From Pandoraea terrigena (GTDB taxonomy: Bacteria > Pseudomonadota > Gammaproteobacteria > Burkholderiales > Burkholderiaceae): 64,000 nt of DNA. The notes beneath the pieces were generated by a model, which saw nothing but the letters and a program-made list of their open reading frames with translations, made no database searches and was not told the origin of the DNA. Numbering within the stretch: position 1 is the first letter of the stretch; the number at the start of each line of letters is the position of its first letter. Location of the stretch: positions 1 through 64,000 of the forward strand of contig NZ_CABPRU010000007.1 in NCBI RefSeq assembly GCF_902459705.1, in the 5' to 3' direction. The position numbers were made by a program, and so were the translations under genes. Shown here in pieces: positions 1-9,871 of the stretch.

Positions 1-2
1 TG

Positions 3-773
3 CTCGAGCTGGTCGAAATGGAAGTTCGCGAACTCCTGTCGAAGTACGAGTTCCCGGGCGACGACCTGCCGATCATCCAGGGTTCGGCCAAGCTGGCACT
101 GGAAGGCGACAAGGGTCCGCTGGGCGAAGAAGCCATCATGAAGCTGGCTGACGCGCTCGACACGTACATCCCGACGCCGGAGCGCGCCATCGACGGCACG
201 TTCCTGATGCCGGTGGAAGACGTGTTCTCGATCTCGGGTCGCGGTACCGTGGTGACCGGTCGTATCGAGCGCGGCATCATCAAGGTCGGCGAAGAAATCG
301 AAATCGTCGGTATCGCCATGGACGGCGACAAGCCGAAGATCGACAAGACGACCTGCACGGGCGTCGAAATGTTCCGCAAGCTGCTCGACCAAGGTCAGGC
401 AGGCGACAACGTCGGTATTCTGCTGCGCGGTACGAAGCGTGAAGATGTCCAGCGTGGTCAGGTTCTGGCCAAGCCGGGCTCGATCAAGCCGCACCGCAAG
501 TTCTCGGGTGAGGTCTACATCCTGTCGAAGGATGAAGGTGGTCGTCACACCCCGTTCTTCAACAACTATCGTCCGCAGTTCTACTTCCGTACGACGGACG
601 TGACGGGCTCGATCGCTCTGCCGGCCGACAAGGAAATGGTCATGCCGGGCGACAACGTGTCGATCACGGTCGACCTGATTCAGCCGATCGCCATGGAAGA
701 AGGTCTGCGTTTCGCAATTCGCGAAGGTGGCCGTACCGTCGGCGCCGGCGTGGTTGCCAAGATCCTCGACTAA
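3..773 (+). CDS. tuf: Elongation factor Tu, C-terminal part (5' end outside window)
   Basis: GTPase that delivers aminoacyl-tRNA to the ribosomal A site. The reading frame is open from base 3, so the gene starts upstream. About 256 residues are visible: the end of the G domain ([20 protein letters not shown]) and complete beta-barrel domains 2 ([14 protein letters not shown]) and 3 ([21 protein letters not shown]). Roughly 140 N-terminal residues with the P-loop and NKxD motif are missing, judged against the usual 396-residue protein. rpsJ follows after 118 bp that hold only a hairpin without a good U-run (792-815), so the two are probably co-transcribed as the end of the str operon. Confidence 0.97.
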   Translation, partial: LELVEMEVRELLSKYEFPGDDLPIIQGSAKLALEGDKGPLGEEAIMKLADALDTYIPTPERAIDGTFLMPVEDVFSISGRGTVVTGRIERGIIKVGEEIEIVGIAMDGDKPKIDKTTCTGVEMFRKLLDQGQAGDNVGILLRGTKREDVQRGQVLAKPGSIKPHRKFSGEVYILSKDEGGRHTPFFNNYRPQFYFRTTDVTGSIALPADKEMVMPGDNVSITVDLIQPIAMEEGLRFAIREGGRTVGAGVVAKILD

Positions 774-791
774 TTGCGGATTCGCTGAAAT

Positions 792-815
792 GGGTGCCGG
801 CGCCCGCCGGCGCCC
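792..815 (+). terminator. GC hairpin between tuf and rpsJ (attenuator-like)
   Basis: A 10-bp stem (792-801 with 806-815, one G-U pair) with a 4-base loop lies just after the tuf stop. Only GTTTCGT follows, so it is at best a weak terminator. It may protect the tuf message 3' end or lower readthrough into rpsJ. Confidence 0.4.
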
Positions 816-891
816 GTTTCGTAAAGTCTGTTTGCTCTTTTGATTTACCCGGCACCCGAACGAGGGCTGCCACGCTCTTTGGAGAATTTCC

Positions 892-1203
892 ATGCAGAAC
901 CAGAAAATCCGTATCCGCCTGAAGGCTTTCGACTACCGCCTGATCGACCAGTCGGCCGCCGAAATCGTTGAAACCGCCAAGCGCACTGGCGCGATCGTCA
1001 AGGGCCCGGTGCCCCTGCCGACCCGCATCGAGCGTTTCGACATCCTGCGCTCGCCGCACGTCAACAAGACGTCGCGCGACCAGCTCGAAATCCGCACGCA
1101 CCAGCGCCTGATGGACATCGTCGATCCGACGGACAAGACCGTTGACGCACTGATGAAGCTGGATCTGCCGGCTGGCGTCGACGTCGAGATCAAGCTGCAG
1201 TAA
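892..1203 (+). CDS. rpsJ: 30S ribosomal protein S10 (NusE)
   Basis: Small-subunit head protein and, as NusE, a partner of NusB and NusG in antitermination. The 103-residue product has the family length and the conserved core [20 protein letters not shown]. An SD (GGAG, 881-884) precedes the ATG. In E. coli rpsJ opens the S10 operon. Here it sits behind tuf and is cut off from rplC by a strong terminator and a new promoter, so it belongs to the str unit, an arrangement known from Burkholderiales. Confidence 0.98.
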   Translation: MQNQKIRIRLKAFDYRLIDQSAAEIVETAKRTGAIVKGPVPLPTRIERFDILRSPHVNKTSRDQLEIRTHQRLMDIVDPTDKTVDALMKLDLPAGVDVEIKLQ

Positions 1204-1230
1204 CGCTCAAGAGCGACTTTGTGCTGGAAA

Positions 1231-1261
1231 GCCCCGCCAATGCTGACTCGGCGGGGTTTTT
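1231..1261 (+). terminator. Intrinsic terminator of the tuf-rpsJ unit
   Basis: CCCCGCC (1232-1238) pairs with GGCGGGG (1250-1256) around an 11-base loop and is followed by TTTTT. It ends the str transcription unit 28 bp after the rpsJ stop. Confidence 0.85.
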
Positions 1262-1281
1262 GTTATGCGATTTAGCAACAC

Positions 1282-1310
1282 TTGTCAAGCGATAAAAGCT
1301 CGTCTATAAT
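1282..1310 (+). promoter_or_regulatory. Sigma-70 promoter of the S10 cluster
   Basis: TTGTCA (1282-1287), a 17-bp spacer and a perfect TATAAT (1305-1310). It lies between the rpsJ terminator and rplC, so transcription of rplC to rpsQ can start at about 1317. Confidence 0.85.
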
Positions 1311-1332
1311 GGCGGGCTCAAGTGTAGTTTTT

Positions 1333-1365
1333 AAAAGATGGGCCACATCCGTGGGCCATCCTTTT
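1333..1365 (+). promoter_or_regulatory. Leader hairpin of the S10 cluster
   Basis: About 16 bases after the predicted transcription start, AAAAGATGG-G-CCAC folds with GTGG-G-CCAT-CCTTTT around the loop ATCC; there is one G-G mismatch and one bulged C. The 3' arm ends in TTTTATCATTT, so the structure could act as an attenuator. In E. coli the S10 leader is the target of L4 autoregulation. Whether L4 acts here is inference. Confidence 0.5.
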
Positions 1366-1408
1366 ATCATTTAGCCCCGGCCAATCGCAGTCGGGAATGG
1401 AGAAAATC

Positions 1409-2065
1409 ATGAGCCTTGGCCTTGTCGGTCGCAAGGTTGGCATGACGCGTATTTTCACGGACGACGGCGATTCGATTCCCGTCACCGTGCTCGACGTGTC
1501 TAACAACCGTGTGACGCAAATCAAGACGGATGAAACGGACGGCTACACCGCCGTTCAAGTCACTTTCGGTAAGCGTCGCGCCACGCGCGTGACCAAAGCC
1601 GCCGCCGGTCACTACGCGAAAGCGGGTGTCGAAGCCGGTGAAATCCTCAAGGAATTCCGCGTCGATGCTGCCAAAGCTGCTGAACTGCAGCCGGGCGCAG
1701 CCGTTGGCGTCGATCTCTTCCAGGTGGGCCAGAAGGTCGACGTGCAAGGCGTGTCGATCGGTAAGGGCTACGCCGGTACCATCAAGCGCTACAACTTCGC
1801 TTCGGGCCGTGCTTCGCACGGTAACTCGCGTTCGCACAACGTGCCGGGTTCGATCGGTATGGCGCAGGATCCGGGTCGTGTGTTCCCGGGCAAGCGCATG
1901 ACGGGTCATCTGGGTGACGTCACCACGACGGTACAGAATCTCGAAATCGCGCGCATTGACGCTGAACGTGGCCTGATCTTCGTGAAGGGTGCCGTTCCGG
2001 GCGCCAACGAAGGCAAGGTTTTCGTGACCACGGCAGTCAAGGCCAAACTCGCGAAGGGAGCGTAA
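1409..2065 (+). CDS. rplC: 50S ribosomal protein L3
   Basis: Binds near the 3' end of 23S rRNA and reaches the peptidyl transferase centre. The 218-residue product carries the signature [18 protein letters not shown] followed by [18 protein letters not shown]; the Gln in MAQDPG aligns with the residue methylated by PrmB in E. coli. I start at [11 protein letters not shown], preceded by GGAG at good spacing, rather than at the in-frame ATG four codons upstream. First gene of the S10 unit; rplD starts 2 bp after its stop. Confidence 0.97.
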   Translation: MSLGLVGRKVGMTRIFTDDGDSIPVTVLDVSNNRVTQIKTDETDGYTAVQVTFGKRRATRVTKAAAGHYAKAGVEAGEILKEFRVDAAKAAELQPGAAVGVDLFQVGQKVDVQGVSIGKGYAGTIKRYNFASGRASHGNSRSHNVPGSIGMAQDPGRVFPGKRMTGHLGDVTTTVQNLEIARIDAERGLIFVKGAVPGANEGKVFVTTAVKAKLAKGA

Positions 2066-2067
2066 CA

Positions 2068-2688
2068 ATGGAACTGAAGCTCCTGAATGAGCAAGGTCAG
2101 GAAGGCGCCGGTGTCAACGCGTCGGACGTCGTGTTCGGCCGTGACTACAACGAAGCGCTGATCCATCAGGTCGTGGTGGCTTACCAGGCCAACGCCCGCA
2201 GCGGCAATCGTGCGCAGAAAGACCGTGAACAGGTCAAGCACACGACCAAGAAGCCGTGGCGCCAGAAGGGTACGGGCCGCGCTCGTGCCGGTATGTCGTC
2301 GAGCCCGCTGTGGCGTGGCGGTGGCCGTATCTTCCCGAATTCGCCGGAAGAGAACTTCACCCACAAGGTCAACAAGAAGATGTACCGCGCCGGTGTGTGC
2401 TCGATTCTGTCGCAGCTCGCCCGTGAAGGACGTCTGTCGGTGGTCGAGGACATCAAGCTGGATGCGCCGAAGACCAAACTGCTCGCTGAAAAGATCAAGG
2501 CCATGGGTCTTGAATCGGTGCTGCTGATCACGGATAGCGTGGACGAGAACCTGTTCCTGGCCTCGCGCAATCTGGCTCACGTTGCCGTCACCGAGCCGCG
2601 TTTCGCCGACCCGCTGTCGCTCATCTACTTCAAGAAGGTGCTGGTGACGAAGGGCGCGATCGCCAAGATTGAGGAGATGCTGTCATGA
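2068..2688 (+). CDS. rplD: 50S ribosomal protein L4
   Basis: Early-assembly 23S rRNA binder whose extended loop lines the exit tunnel. The loop is visible as [19 protein letters not shown] and [16 protein letters not shown]. Length 206 residues is typical. In gammaproteobacteria L4 also represses its own operon at the S10 leader. The stop overlaps the rplW start by 4 bp (ATGA), implying translational coupling. Confidence 0.97.
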   Translation: MELKLLNEQGQEGAGVNASDVVFGRDYNEALIHQVVVAYQANARSGNRAQKDREQVKHTTKKPWRQKGTGRARAGMSSSPLWRGGGRIFPNSPEENFTHKVNKKMYRAGVCSILSQLAREGRLSVVEDIKLDAPKTKLLAEKIKAMGLESVLLITDSVDENLFLASRNLAHVAVTEPRFADPLSLIYFKKVLVTKGAIAKIEEMLS

Positions 2689-2999
2689 GCGACGTGCGTA
2701 AAAATGACCATCGTCTGTACCAGGTCCTGCTCTCGCCGGTGATCTCCGAAAAGGCGACGCTGGTGGCTGACAAGAACGAACAAGTGGTGTTCCAAGTTGC
2801 ACGCGACGCGAACAAGCAAGAAGTGAAGGCTGCAGTCGAGCTTCTCTTCAAGGTGGAAGTCGAGTCGGTGCAGATCCTGAACCGCAAGGGCAAGCAAAAG
2901 CGCTTTGGCCGCTTCATGGGTCGTCGCGACCACGAGAAGAAGGCCTACGTGAGCCTGAAGCCGGGTCAGGAAATCAATTTTGAAGCGGAGGCCAAGTAA
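2685..2999 (+). CDS. rplW: 50S ribosomal protein L23
   Basis: Sits at the tunnel exit and is the docking site for trigger factor and SRP. 104 residues, with the [11 protein letters not shown] start and the basic loop [16 protein letters not shown]. Start codon overlaps the rplD stop (ATGA); rplB follows after 2 bp. Confidence 0.97.
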   Translation: MSDVRKNDHRLYQVLLSPVISEKATLVADKNEQVVFQVARDANKQEVKAAVELLFKVEVESVQILNRKGKQKRFGRFMGRRDHEKKAYVSLKPGQEINFEAEAK

Positions 3000-3001
3000 T
3001 C

Positions 3002-3829
3002 ATGGCACTCGTCAAAACGAAACCGACGTCGCCGGGCCGCCGTTCGCTGGTCAAGGTCGTCAACAAGGATCTGCACAAGGGCAAGCCGTTCGCCCCGCTG
3101 CTTGATACCAAGAGCAAGACCGCTGGCCGTAACAACAACGGTCACATCACCACCCGTCACATGGGTGGCGGTCACAAGCAGCACTATCGTATCGTCGATT
3201 TCCGTCGCAACAAGGACGGCATCACGGCGAAGGTTGAGCGTCTGGAATACGATCCGAACCGCAGCGCGAACATCGCCCTGCTGTGCTACGCCGACGGCGA
3301 GCGTCGTTACATCCTTGCACCGAAGGGCATGACCGTCGGCCAGCAAGTGGTGAGCGGCTCGGAAGCGCCGATCAAGGCGGGCAACACGCTGCCGATCCGC
3401 AACATTCCGGTCGGTACCACGATCCACGGCATTGAACTGCTGCCGGGCAAGGGCGCGCAAATCGCTCGTGCTGCCGGTACCTCGGCCATGCTGCTGGCTC
3501 GCGAAGGCACGTACGCTCAAGTGCGCCTGCGTTCGGGTGAAGTGCGTCGCGTGCACATCGAGTGCCGCGCGACCATCGGTGAAGTCGGTAACGAAGAGCA
3601 CAGCCTGCGTCAATTGGGCAAGGCCGGTGCAAAGCGTTGGCGCGGTATTCGCCCGACCGTTCGCGGTGTGGCGATGAACCCGGTGGATCACCCGCACGGT
3701 GGTGGTGAAGGTCGTACGGCCGCTGGTCGTCATCCGGTCAGCCCGTGGGGTCAGCATACCAAGGGTAAGCGTACCCGCTCGACCAAGCGCACCGACAGCA
3801 TGATCGTTCAGCGTCGCAAGAAGCGTTAA
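3002..3829 (+). CDS. rplB: 50S ribosomal protein L2
   Basis: Central 23S rRNA-binding protein needed for subunit association and peptidyl transfer. The 275-residue product has the conserved C-terminal segment [18 protein letters not shown], which includes the functionally important His, and ends in a basic [20 protein letters not shown] tail. Ordinary family length and place in the S10 cluster. Confidence 0.98.
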   Translation: MALVKTKPTSPGRRSLVKVVNKDLHKGKPFAPLLDTKSKTAGRNNNGHITTRHMGGGHKQHYRIVDFRRNKDGITAKVERLEYDPNRSANIALLCYADGERRYILAPKGMTVGQQVVSGSEAPIKAGNTLPIRNIPVGTTIHGIELLPGKGAQIARAAGTSAMLLAREGTYAQVRLRSGEVRRVHIECRATIGEVGNEEHSLRQLGKAGAKRWRGIRPTVRGVAMNPVDHPHGGGEGRTAAGRHPVSPWGQHTKGKRTRSTKRTDSMIVQRRKKR

Positions 3830-3842
3830 TTGGAGCTAGCAA

Positions 3843-4118
3843 ATGACTCGTTCTGTTAAAAAAGGTCCGTTTTGCGACGCTCACCTGCTGAAAAAAGTGG
3901 AAGCGGCGGCTGCATCGCGTGACAAGAAGCCGATCAAGACCTGGTCGCGTCGTTCGACCGTCCTGCCTGATTTCATCGGCCTGACGATCGCTGTGCATAA
4001 CGGCCGTCAACACGTGCCGGTGTACGTGACGGAAAACATGGTCGGCCACAAGCTGGGTGAGTTCGCGCTCACCCGTACCTTCAAGGGCCATGCGGCCGAC
4101 AAGAAGGCGAAGAAATAA
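3843..4118 (+). CDS. rpsS: 30S ribosomal protein S19
   Basis: Head protein of the small subunit that pairs with S13 and contacts the A-site region. 91 residues, start [15 protein letters not shown] and core [20 protein letters not shown], both characteristic. SD GGAG lies 7 bp before the ATG. Confidence 0.98.
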   Translation: MTRSVKKGPFCDAHLLKKVEAAAASRDKKPIKTWSRRSTVLPDFIGLTIAVHNGRQHVPVYVTENMVGHKLGEFALTRTFKGHAADKKAKK

Positions 4119-4128
4119 GGGGCCGACC

Positions 4129-4458
4129 ATGGAAGTGAAAGCAATTCATCGCGATGCTCGTATCTCAGCGCAAAAAACGCGTCTGGTCGCTGACCAGATT
4201 CGTGGACTGCCGCTGGAGCGCGCACTCAATGTCCTGACCTTCTCGCCGAAGAAGGCCGCGGTCATCATCAAGAAGGTGCTCGAGTCGGCTATTGCCAACG
4301 CCGAGCACAATGAAGGTGCTGACATCGACGAACTGCGCGTCAAGGGCATTTACGTCGACAAGGCGACCTCGCTCAAGCGCTTCACCGCGCGCGCTAAGGG
4401 CCGTGGCAACCGCATCGAGAAGCAAACCTGTCACATTACTGTGACGCTGGGCAACTAA
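4129..4458 (+). CDS. rplV: 50S ribosomal protein L22
   Basis: Lines the exit tunnel opposite L4; loop changes give macrolide resistance in this family. I start at [18 protein letters not shown] (SD AAGGGG), giving 109 residues. The longer in-frame reading from 4057 runs through the end of rpsS and lacks family similarity. The beta-hairpin segment is [20 protein letters not shown]. Confidence 0.97.
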   Translation: MEVKAIHRDARISAQKTRLVADQIRGLPLERALNVLTFSPKKAAVIIKKVLESAIANAEHNEGADIDELRVKGIYVDKATSLKRFTARAKGRGNRIEKQTCHITVTLGN

Positions 4459-4467
4459 GGGGTCACG

Positions 4468-5271
4468 ATGGGACAGAAAATTCATCCGACTGGCTTCCGT
4501 CTGGCTGTCAGTCGTAACTGGGCTTCGCGTTGGTACGCCAACAACCAGAACTTCGCGCAGATGTTGAAGGAAGACATCGGCGTTCGCGAATATCTGAAGA
4601 AGAAGCTGAAGAACGCTTCGGTCGGCCGCGTCATCATCGAGCGTCCGGCGCGTAATGCTCGCATTACGATTTTCAGCTCGCGTCCGGGTGTTGTGATCGG
4701 CAAGAAGGGCGAGGACATCGAAATCCTCAAGGCCGAGCTGCAAAAGCGCATGGGCGTGCCCGTGCACGTGAACATCGAGGAAATCCGCAAGCCGGAAACC
4801 GATGCGCAGCTCATCGCCGATTCGATCGCTCAGCAGCTCGAGCGCCGTATCATGTTCCGTCGCGCAATGAAGCGTGCGATGCAGAACGCGATGCGTCTGG
4901 GTGCCCAAGGCATCAAGATCATGAGCGCAGGCCGTCTGAATGGTATCGAAATCGCCCGTACCGAGTGGTACCGCGAAGGCCGTGTGCCCCTGCACACGCT
5001 GCGCGCTGACATCGACTACGCAACCTCGGAAGCGAAGACGACGTACGGCATCATCGGTATCAAGGTGTGGGTATACAAGGGTGACACGCTGGGCCGCAAC
5101 GACGCTCCGGTGGCTGAAGAGCCGACCGAAGACAAGCGTCCGCGCCGCAACGCGCGTCCGGGCGACCGCCGCCCCCGTCGTGACGATGCTGGCGATAAGG
5201 CCGGCGCGAAGCGCGGTGGTGCACGCCGCCCGGCTGGCAAGCCTGAAGGCGACGCCAAGACTGGAGAATAA
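4468..5271 (+). CDS. rpsC: 30S ribosomal protein S3 with long basic C-terminal tail
   Basis: Forms the mRNA entry site with S4 and S5. N-terminal type II KH domain with the GxxG loop in [13 protein letters not shown] (about residues 73-85) and the C-terminal S3 domain. The product is 267 residues, about 34 longer than E. coli S3. The excess is a low-complexity tail rich in Arg, Asp, Gly and Ala from about residue 217 ([19 protein letters not shown]). Similar tails are known in other Burkholderiales. Confidence 0.97.
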   Translation: MGQKIHPTGFRLAVSRNWASRWYANNQNFAQMLKEDIGVREYLKKKLKNASVGRVIIERPARNARITIFSSRPGVVIGKKGEDIEILKAELQKRMGVPVHVNIEEIRKPETDAQLIADSIAQQLERRIMFRRAMKRAMQNAMRLGAQGIKIMSAGRLNGIEIARTEWYREGRVPLHTLRADIDYATSEAKTTYGIIGIKVWVYKGDTLGRNDAPVAEEPTEDKRPRRNARPGDRRPRRDDAGDKAGAKRGGARRPAGKPEGDAKTGE

Positions 5272-5273
5272 TC

Positions 5274-5690
5274 ATGCTGCAACCGAAACGCAGAAAGTAT
5301 CGCAAAGAGCAGAAGGGCCGTAACACTGGCGTTGCCACGCGTGGTAACGAAGTGTCGTTCGGCGAATTCGGCTTGAAGGCGGTCGGTCGTGGTCGTCTGA
5401 CGGCTCGTCAAATCGAAGCCGCGCGTCGCGCCATGACTCGCCACATCAAGCGCGGTGGTCGTATCTGGATCCGTATCTTCCCGGACAAGCCGATCTCGCA
5501 AAAGCCGGCAGAAGTGCGTATGGGTAACGGTAAGGGTAACCCGGAGTACTACGTCGCCGAGATTCAACCGGGCAAGATGCTGTACGAAATGGACGGTGTG
5601 GATGAAGCGTTGGCGCGCGAGGCGTTCCGCCTGGCTGCTGCCAAGCTGCCGATTCAGACGACGTTCTTCGTACGTCGCCTTGGCGCCTGA
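5274..5690 (+). CDS. rplP: 50S ribosomal protein L16
   Basis: Organises the A-site side of the large subunit and is needed for late 50S assembly. 138 residues with the family start [19 protein letters not shown] and the [19 protein letters not shown] motif. Two bp after rpsC. Confidence 0.98.
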   Translation: MLQPKRRKYRKEQKGRNTGVATRGNEVSFGEFGLKAVGRGRLTARQIEAARRAMTRHIKRGGRIWIRIFPDKPISQKPAEVRMGNGKGNPEYYVAEIQPGKMLYEMDGVDEALAREAFRLAAAKLPIQTTFFVRRLGA

Positions 5691-5703
5691 GGGGAGAATT
5701 GAA

Positions 5704-5898
5704 ATGAAAGCATCCGAACTTCGTGCCAAGGATCTCGACGGCCTGAACAAGGAACTGTCGGATCTGCTGAAGGCCCAATTCGGTCTTCGCATGCAAGCGG
5801 GCACCCAACAGTTGAGCAACACCAGCCAGCTGAAGAAGGTGCGCAAGGACATCGCGCGTGTGCGTACCGTGTTGACTGAGAAGGCGAGCCAGAAATGA
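5704..5898 (+). CDS. rpmC: 50S ribosomal protein L29
   Basis: Small two-helix protein by the tunnel exit, next to L23. The 64-residue product starts [18 protein letters not shown], with SD GGGGAG upstream. The longer in-frame extension runs antisense to nothing known and through rplP, so it is rejected. The stop overlaps the rpsQ ATG by 4 bp. Confidence 0.96.
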   Translation: MKASELRAKDLDGLNKELSDLLKAQFGLRMQAGTQQLSNTSQLKKVRKDIARVRTVLTEKASQK

Positions 5899-6167
5899 AC
5901 GATACCGCTAAGACCTCGCTGAAACGTACCCTCGTGGGTAAGGTTGTCAGCGACAAGATGGACAAGACGGTTACCGTGCTGGTCGAGCGTCAAATGAAGC
6001 ACCCGCTCTACGGCAAGTACATCGTGCGTTCGAAGAAGTACCACGCGCACGATGAGGCCAACCAGTACAAGGAAGGCGATACGGTCGAGATTCAAGAATC
6101 CCGCCCGCTGTCGAAGACCAAGGCCTGGACGGTCTCCCGTCTCGTGGAAGCCGCCCGCATCATCTAA
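5895..6167 (+). CDS. rpsQ: 30S ribosomal protein S17
   Basis: OB-fold 16S rRNA-binding protein of the 30S body. 90 residues with [18 protein letters not shown] and [19 protein letters not shown]. Last gene of the S10 unit: a 265-bp gap with a promoter/terminator-like palindrome follows. Confidence 0.98.
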   Translation: MNDTAKTSLKRTLVGKVVSDKMDKTVTVLVERQMKHPLYGKYIVRSKKYHAHDEANQYKEGDTVEIQESRPLSKTKAWTVSRLVEAARII

Positions 6168-6191
6168 AGCGCGCTGAAGCGAAGGCTTGAC

Positions 6192-6229
6192 TTGCAAGTC
6201 CGGAATTATCGTTGTATAATTCCGGACTT
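6192..6229 (+). promoter_or_regulatory. Promoter of the spc unit embedded in a perfect inverted repeat
   Basis: TTGCAA (6192-6197), 17-bp spacer, TATAAT (6215-6220). AAGTCCGGAATTAT (6196-6209) and its exact complement (6216-6229) form a 14-bp inverted repeat with the 6-base spacer CGTTGT. The right arm contains the last five bases of the -10 element and is followed by T-rich sequence. The hairpin could end the S10 transcript, while the DNA starts the next one. Confidence 0.7.
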
Positions 6230-6432
6230 TCCGCTTCTTTCGCTAAAACCGGTCTTTGGTTTCGCAAGGGAGTGGATGGCTTCCGAAGCCGATTCGTATC
6301 CTCTACGGGTCTGGTTGAGGTAGCAAAGTTGTCCACTTTTGAACGACTCAACCCAAACGGCACTCTTTGGTGCTGACGGGGACCAAGACTGACCGATGCG
6401 TATGTGTCGGATTAAGTTGGGAAGATAACACC
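6230..6432 (+). promoter_or_regulatory. Untranslated leader of the spc unit
   Basis: About 200 bp between the -10 element and the rplN ATG with no convincing ORF. In E. coli S8 represses the spc operon at rplE, not here. I see no clear S8-like site by eye. An SD-like GGGAAG lies 10 bp before the rplN start. Confidence 0.4.
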
Positions 6433-6801
6433 ATGATTCAAACTGAAACCCGGCTCGAAGTAGCCGACAACACCGGTGCGCGTGAAGTGCTGTGCATCAA
6501 GGTGCTGGGCGGCTCCAAGCGTCGCTACGCCAGCATTGGCGACATCATCAAGGTCAGCGTGAAGGATGCTGCCCCGCGTGGTCGCGTCAAGAAGGGCGAA
6601 ATTTATAACGCAGTGGTCGTGCGCACCGCCAAGGGCGTGCGTCGCCAGGACGGCTCGCTGGTCAAATTCGACGGCAACGCCGCCGTGCTGCTTAACACCA
6701 AGCTCGAGCCGATCGGCACCCGTATCTTCGGGCCGGTTACGCGTGAACTGCGTACCGAACGCTTCATGAAGATCGTGTCGCTGGCCCCGGAAGTGCTGTA
6801 A
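6433..6801 (+). CDS. rplN: 50S ribosomal protein L14
   Basis: Interface protein of the 50S subunit, contacted by RsfS and L19. 122 residues from [19 protein letters not shown], the classical start. Signature [16 protein letters not shown]. The frame is open upstream to 6367, but that stretch is the leader and has no family similarity. First gene of the spc cluster. Confidence 0.98.
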   Translation: MIQTETRLEVADNTGAREVLCIKVLGGSKRRYASIGDIIKVSVKDAAPRGRVKKGEIYNAVVVRTAKGVRRQDGSLVKFDGNAAVLLNTKLEPIGTRIFGPVTRELRTERFMKIVSLAPEVL

Positions 6802-6812
6802 GGAGCCGACAC

Positions 6813-7121
6813 ATGAACAAGATTCGCAAGGGTGACCAAGTCATCGTGCTGACGGGTAAGGACAAGGCCAAGCGTGGCACGGTCCTGGCCATTGATGGCG
6901 ACAAGTTGGTCGTCGACGGCGTGAACGTTGCCAAAAAGCACGTCAAGCCGAACCCGATGAAGGGTACGCAAGGTGGCGTGGTCGACAAGACGATGCCGAT
7001 CCACGTGTCGAACGTGGCGCTGGTGGATGCCAATGGCAAACCGTCGCGCGTGGGCATCAAGGTCGAAGACGGCAAGAAGGTCCGCTTCCTCAAGACGACC
7101 GGTACGGTCGTCGGTGCCTAA
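6813..7121 (+). CDS. rplX: 50S ribosomal protein L24
   Basis: Assembly-initiating 23S rRNA binder at the tunnel exit. KOW motif in [20 protein letters not shown], then [19 protein letters not shown]. 102 residues, normal for the family. SD AAGGAG before the ATG. Confidence 0.98.
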   Translation: MNKIRKGDQVIVLTGKDKAKRGTVLAIDGDKLVVDGVNVAKKHVKPNPMKGTQGGVVDKTMPIHVSNVALVDANGKPSRVGIKVEDGKKVRFLKTTGTVVGA

Positions 7122-7140
7122 GTCGCAGGGAGTATAGATA

Positions 7141-7680
7141 ATGGCCCGTTTGCAAGAATTCTATAAAGACAAGGTTGTCGCCGAGCTGACAAAGCAGTTC
7201 GGTTACAAGTCTGTCATGGAAGTGCCGCGCATCACCAAGATCACCCTGAACATGGGCCTTGGTCAAGCCGTCGCCGACAAGAAGATCATTGAACACGCCG
7301 TTGGCGATCTGACGAAAATCGCTGGCCAGAAGCCGGTGGTGACGAAGGCTCGCAAGGCAATTGCCGGTTTCAAGATCCGCGAAGGTTACCCGATCGGTAC
7401 GATGGTGACGCTGCGCGGCGAACGTATGTTCGAATTCCTGGATCGTTTCATCACCGTGGCCCTGCCGCGCGTGCGTGACTTCCGCGGTATTTCGGGTCGT
7501 GCGTTCGATGGTCGTGGCAACTACAACATCGGTGTGAAGGAACAAATCATCTTCCCCGAAATCGAGTACGACAAAATCGACGCGCTGCGTGGTCTGAATA
7601 TCAGCATCACCACGACCGCGAAGACTGACGAAGAAGCCAAGGCTCTTCTGTCGGCGTTCAAATTCCCGTTCCGTAACTGA
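7141..7680 (+). CDS. rplE: 50S ribosomal protein L5
   Basis: 5S rRNA-binding protein of the central protuberance, contacting P-site tRNA. 179 residues; motifs [15 protein letters not shown] and [16 protein letters not shown], ending [15 protein letters not shown]. In E. coli translation of this cistron is repressed by S8. Confidence 0.98.
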   Translation: MARLQEFYKDKVVAELTKQFGYKSVMEVPRITKITLNMGLGQAVADKKIIEHAVGDLTKIAGQKPVVTKARKAIAGFKIREGYPIGTMVTLRGERMFEFLDRFITVALPRVRDFRGISGRAFDGRGNYNIGVKEQIIFPEIEYDKIDALRGLNISITTTAKTDEEAKALLSAFKFPFRN

Positions 7681-7687
7681 GGTAATC

Positions 7688-7993
7688 GTGGCTAAACTGG
7701 CACTTATCGAACGCGAAAAGAAACGCGCCCGTCTGGCGCAGAAGTTTTCTGCCAAGCGCGCCGCCCTCAAAGCGACCATCGAAGACACCAGCAAGTCGGA
7801 AGACGAGCGTTATGAAGCACGTCTGGCGCTGCAACAGCTGCCGCGTAACGCCAATCCGACGCGTCAACGCAATCGTTGCGACCTGACTGGCCGTCCGCGC
7901 GGTACCTTCCGCAAATTCGGCCTGGCCCGTAACAAGATCCGTGAAATCGCCTTCCGTGGCGAAATCCCGGGCGTGACCAAAGCAAGCTGGTAA
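7688..7993 (+). CDS. rpsN: 30S ribosomal protein S14, zinc-independent form (GTG start)
   Basis: Head protein near the A site. The start is GTG at 7688 (SD GAGGTAA overlapping the rplE stop). The 101-residue length and the absence of a CxxC...CxxC zinc ribbon place it in the long zinc-free class. C-terminal signature [20 protein letters not shown]. Confidence 0.97.
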   Translation: MAKLALIEREKKRARLAQKFSAKRAALKATIEDTSKSEDERYEARLALQQLPRNANPTRQRNRCDLTGRPRGTFRKFGLARNKIREIAFRGEIPGVTKASW

Positions 7994-8006
7994 TAGGAGA
8001 AGCACC

Positions 8007-8402
8007 ATGAGCATGAGCGATCCTATCGCCGATATGCTGACTCGCATCCGCAACGCTCAGATGGTTGAGAAAGCATCGGTGAAGATGCCCTCGTCCAAGC
8101 TGAAGGTCTCGATCGCCAAAGTCCTGAAGGACGAAGGCTACATCGAAGACTTCGCGGTTGAAGCAGAACAAACGAAGGCAGTGCTGAACATTGCACTGAA
8201 GTACTACGCTGGCCGTCCGGTGATCGAGCGCCTCGAGCGCGTGTCCCGTCCCGGTCTTCGTGTGTACAAGAGCCGCAACGACATCCCGCAGGTCATGAAT
8301 GGCCTCGGCGTTGCAATCGTCTCGACCCCGAAGGGCGTGATGACTGATCGCAAGGCGCGCGCCACCGGCGTGGGCGGCGAAGTCATCTGCTACGTCGCCT
8401 AA
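8007..8402 (+). CDS. rpsH: 30S ribosomal protein S8
   Basis: 16S helix 21 binder and regulator of the spc operon in E. coli. 131 residues: [15 protein letters not shown] at the N-terminus, [17 protein letters not shown] and [16 protein letters not shown] at the C-terminus. The first of two nearby ATGs is preferred because GGAG lies 6 bp before it. Confidence 0.98.
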   Translation: MSMSDPIADMLTRIRNAQMVEKASVKMPSSKLKVSIAKVLKDEGYIEDFAVEAEQTKAVLNIALKYYAGRPVIERLERVSRPGLRVYKSRNDIPQVMNGLGVAIVSTPKGVMTDRKARATGVGGEVICYVA

Positions 8403-8417
8403 CCGAGGAGAGTTGAA

Positions 8418-8951
8418 ATGTCTCGAGTAGGTAAGAGTCCCATTGCATTGCCGAAGGGCGTGGAAGCAACGCTGGCAGGCAATGTGTTGACGATCAAGGG
8501 TGCCCTGGGTTCGCTGACCCGCGGCGTTAATGCCCTCGTGAACGTCAAGATCGAAGACGGCACCATCACCTTCGCCCCGGCTGACGAAAGCCGCGAAGCG
8601 AATGCGCTGTATGGCACCGAACGTGCACTGGTCAACAATATGGTGACCGGTGTGAGCAAGGGTTTCGAAAAGAAACTGCAACTCGTTGGCGTGGGTTACC
8701 GCGCCAAGGCTGAAGGTGCAAACCTGAAGCTTGAGCTGGGTTTCTCGCACGATGTCGTGCATGCCATGCCGGAAGGCGTGAAGGCCGAGACCCCGACGCA
8801 GACGGAGATCATCATCAAGGGCGTTGATAAGCAACGCATCGGACAAGTGGCTGCGGAAGTTCGCGGTTACCGTCCGCCCGAACCCTACAAGGGCAAGGGC
8901 GTCCGCTATGCGGACGAGGTGGTGATCCTCAAGGAAACCAAGAAGAAGTAA
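8418..8951 (+). CDS. rplF: 50S ribosomal protein L6
   Basis: Two-domain protein near the sarcin-ricin loop. 177 residues, with [14 protein letters not shown] in the first domain and [19 protein letters not shown], the family signature, near the C-terminus. Confidence 0.98.
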   Translation: MSRVGKSPIALPKGVEATLAGNVLTIKGALGSLTRGVNALVNVKIEDGTITFAPADESREANALYGTERALVNNMVTGVSKGFEKKLQLVGVGYRAKAEGANLKLELGFSHDVVHAMPEGVKAETPTQTEIIIKGVDKQRIGQVAAEVRGYRPPEPYKGKGVRYADEVVILKETKKK

Positions 8952-8962
8952 GGGTGCGAAAC

Positions 8963-9328
8963 ATGGACAAGAAACAATCTCGTGTGCGCCGTGCTCGCCA
9001 GACTCGTATCAAGCTGGCAGCTCAAAAGGTGCATCGCCTTTCCGTGCATCGCACCAACGTGCACATCTACGCGCAAGTTTTTTCGGAAGACGGCACGCAA
9101 GTGCTGGCCAGCGCTTCGACGCTGGAAGCCGAAGTGCGCAAGGAACTGGGCGACAAGGAAGGCAAGGGTGGCAACGCTGCTGCTGCTGCGCTGATCGGCC
9201 GTCGTATCGCCGAGAAGGCGAAGGCAGCCGGCATCGAAAGCGTGGCTTTCGACCGCTCGGGCTTCCGCTATCACGGTCGCGTCAAGGCTCTGGCCGACGC
9301 TGCCCGTGAAGCCGGCCTCAAGTTCTAA
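8963..9328 (+). CDS. rplR: 50S ribosomal protein L18
   Basis: 5S rRNA binder that with L5 and L25 builds the central protuberance. 121 residues from [19 protein letters not shown] three codons upstream is in frame, but the ATG has the better-placed SD (AAGGG). Signature [20 protein letters not shown]. Confidence 0.97.
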   Translation: MDKKQSRVRRARQTRIKLAAQKVHRLSVHRTNVHIYAQVFSEDGTQVLASASTLEAEVRKELGDKEGKGGNAAAAALIGRRIAEKAKAAGIESVAFDRSGFRYHGRVKALADAAREAGLKF

Positions 9329-9341
9329 GTAAGGATCCGTC

Positions 9342-9860
9342 ATGGCAAAGATGCAAGCGAAAGTTCAGGCTGACGAACGCGACGACGGCCTTCGCGAGAA
9401 GATGATCGCGGTCAACCGTGTCACGAAGGTTGTGAAGGGTGGCCGTATTCTCGGTTTTGCCGCGTTGACCGTGGTTGGTGACGGCGATGGCCGCATCGGC
9501 ATGGGCAAGGGCAAGGCGAAGGAAGTCCCGGTTGCCGTTCAAAAGGCAATGGAACAAGCCCGCCGTAACATGTTCAAGGTGCCCCTGAAGAACGGCACCC
9601 TCCAACACAACGTTCTCGGCCAGCATGGCGCCTCGCGCGTCCTGATGTCGCCGGCGAAGGACGGTACCGGCGTGATCGCCGGTGGCCCGATGCGCGCGGT
9701 GTTCGAGGTGATGGGCGTGACCAATGTGGTGACGAAGAGCCTTGGCTCGACGAACCCGTACAACCTGGTCCGCGCCACGCTCGATGGCCTGAAGAAACAA
9801 TCGACTCCTGCTGACATCGCCGCCAAGCGTGGCAAGTCGGTGGAAGAGATCCTCGGCTAA
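9342..9860 (+). CDS. rpsE: 30S ribosomal protein S5
   Basis: Decoding-fidelity protein at the mRNA entry tunnel. 172 residues: [19 protein letters not shown], then [20 protein letters not shown], both diagnostic. Spectinomycin- and ram-type changes map to this family. SD AAGGAT before the ATG. Confidence 0.98.
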   Translation: MAKMQAKVQADERDDGLREKMIAVNRVTKVVKGGRILGFAALTVVGDGDGRIGMGKGKAKEVPVAVQKAMEQARRNMFKVPLKNGTLQHNVLGQHGASRVLMSPAKDGTGVIAGGPMRAVFEVMGVTNVVTKSLGSTNPYNLVRATLDGLKKQSTPADIAAKRGKSVEEILG

Positions 9861-9871
9861 GGGTGATCAAT

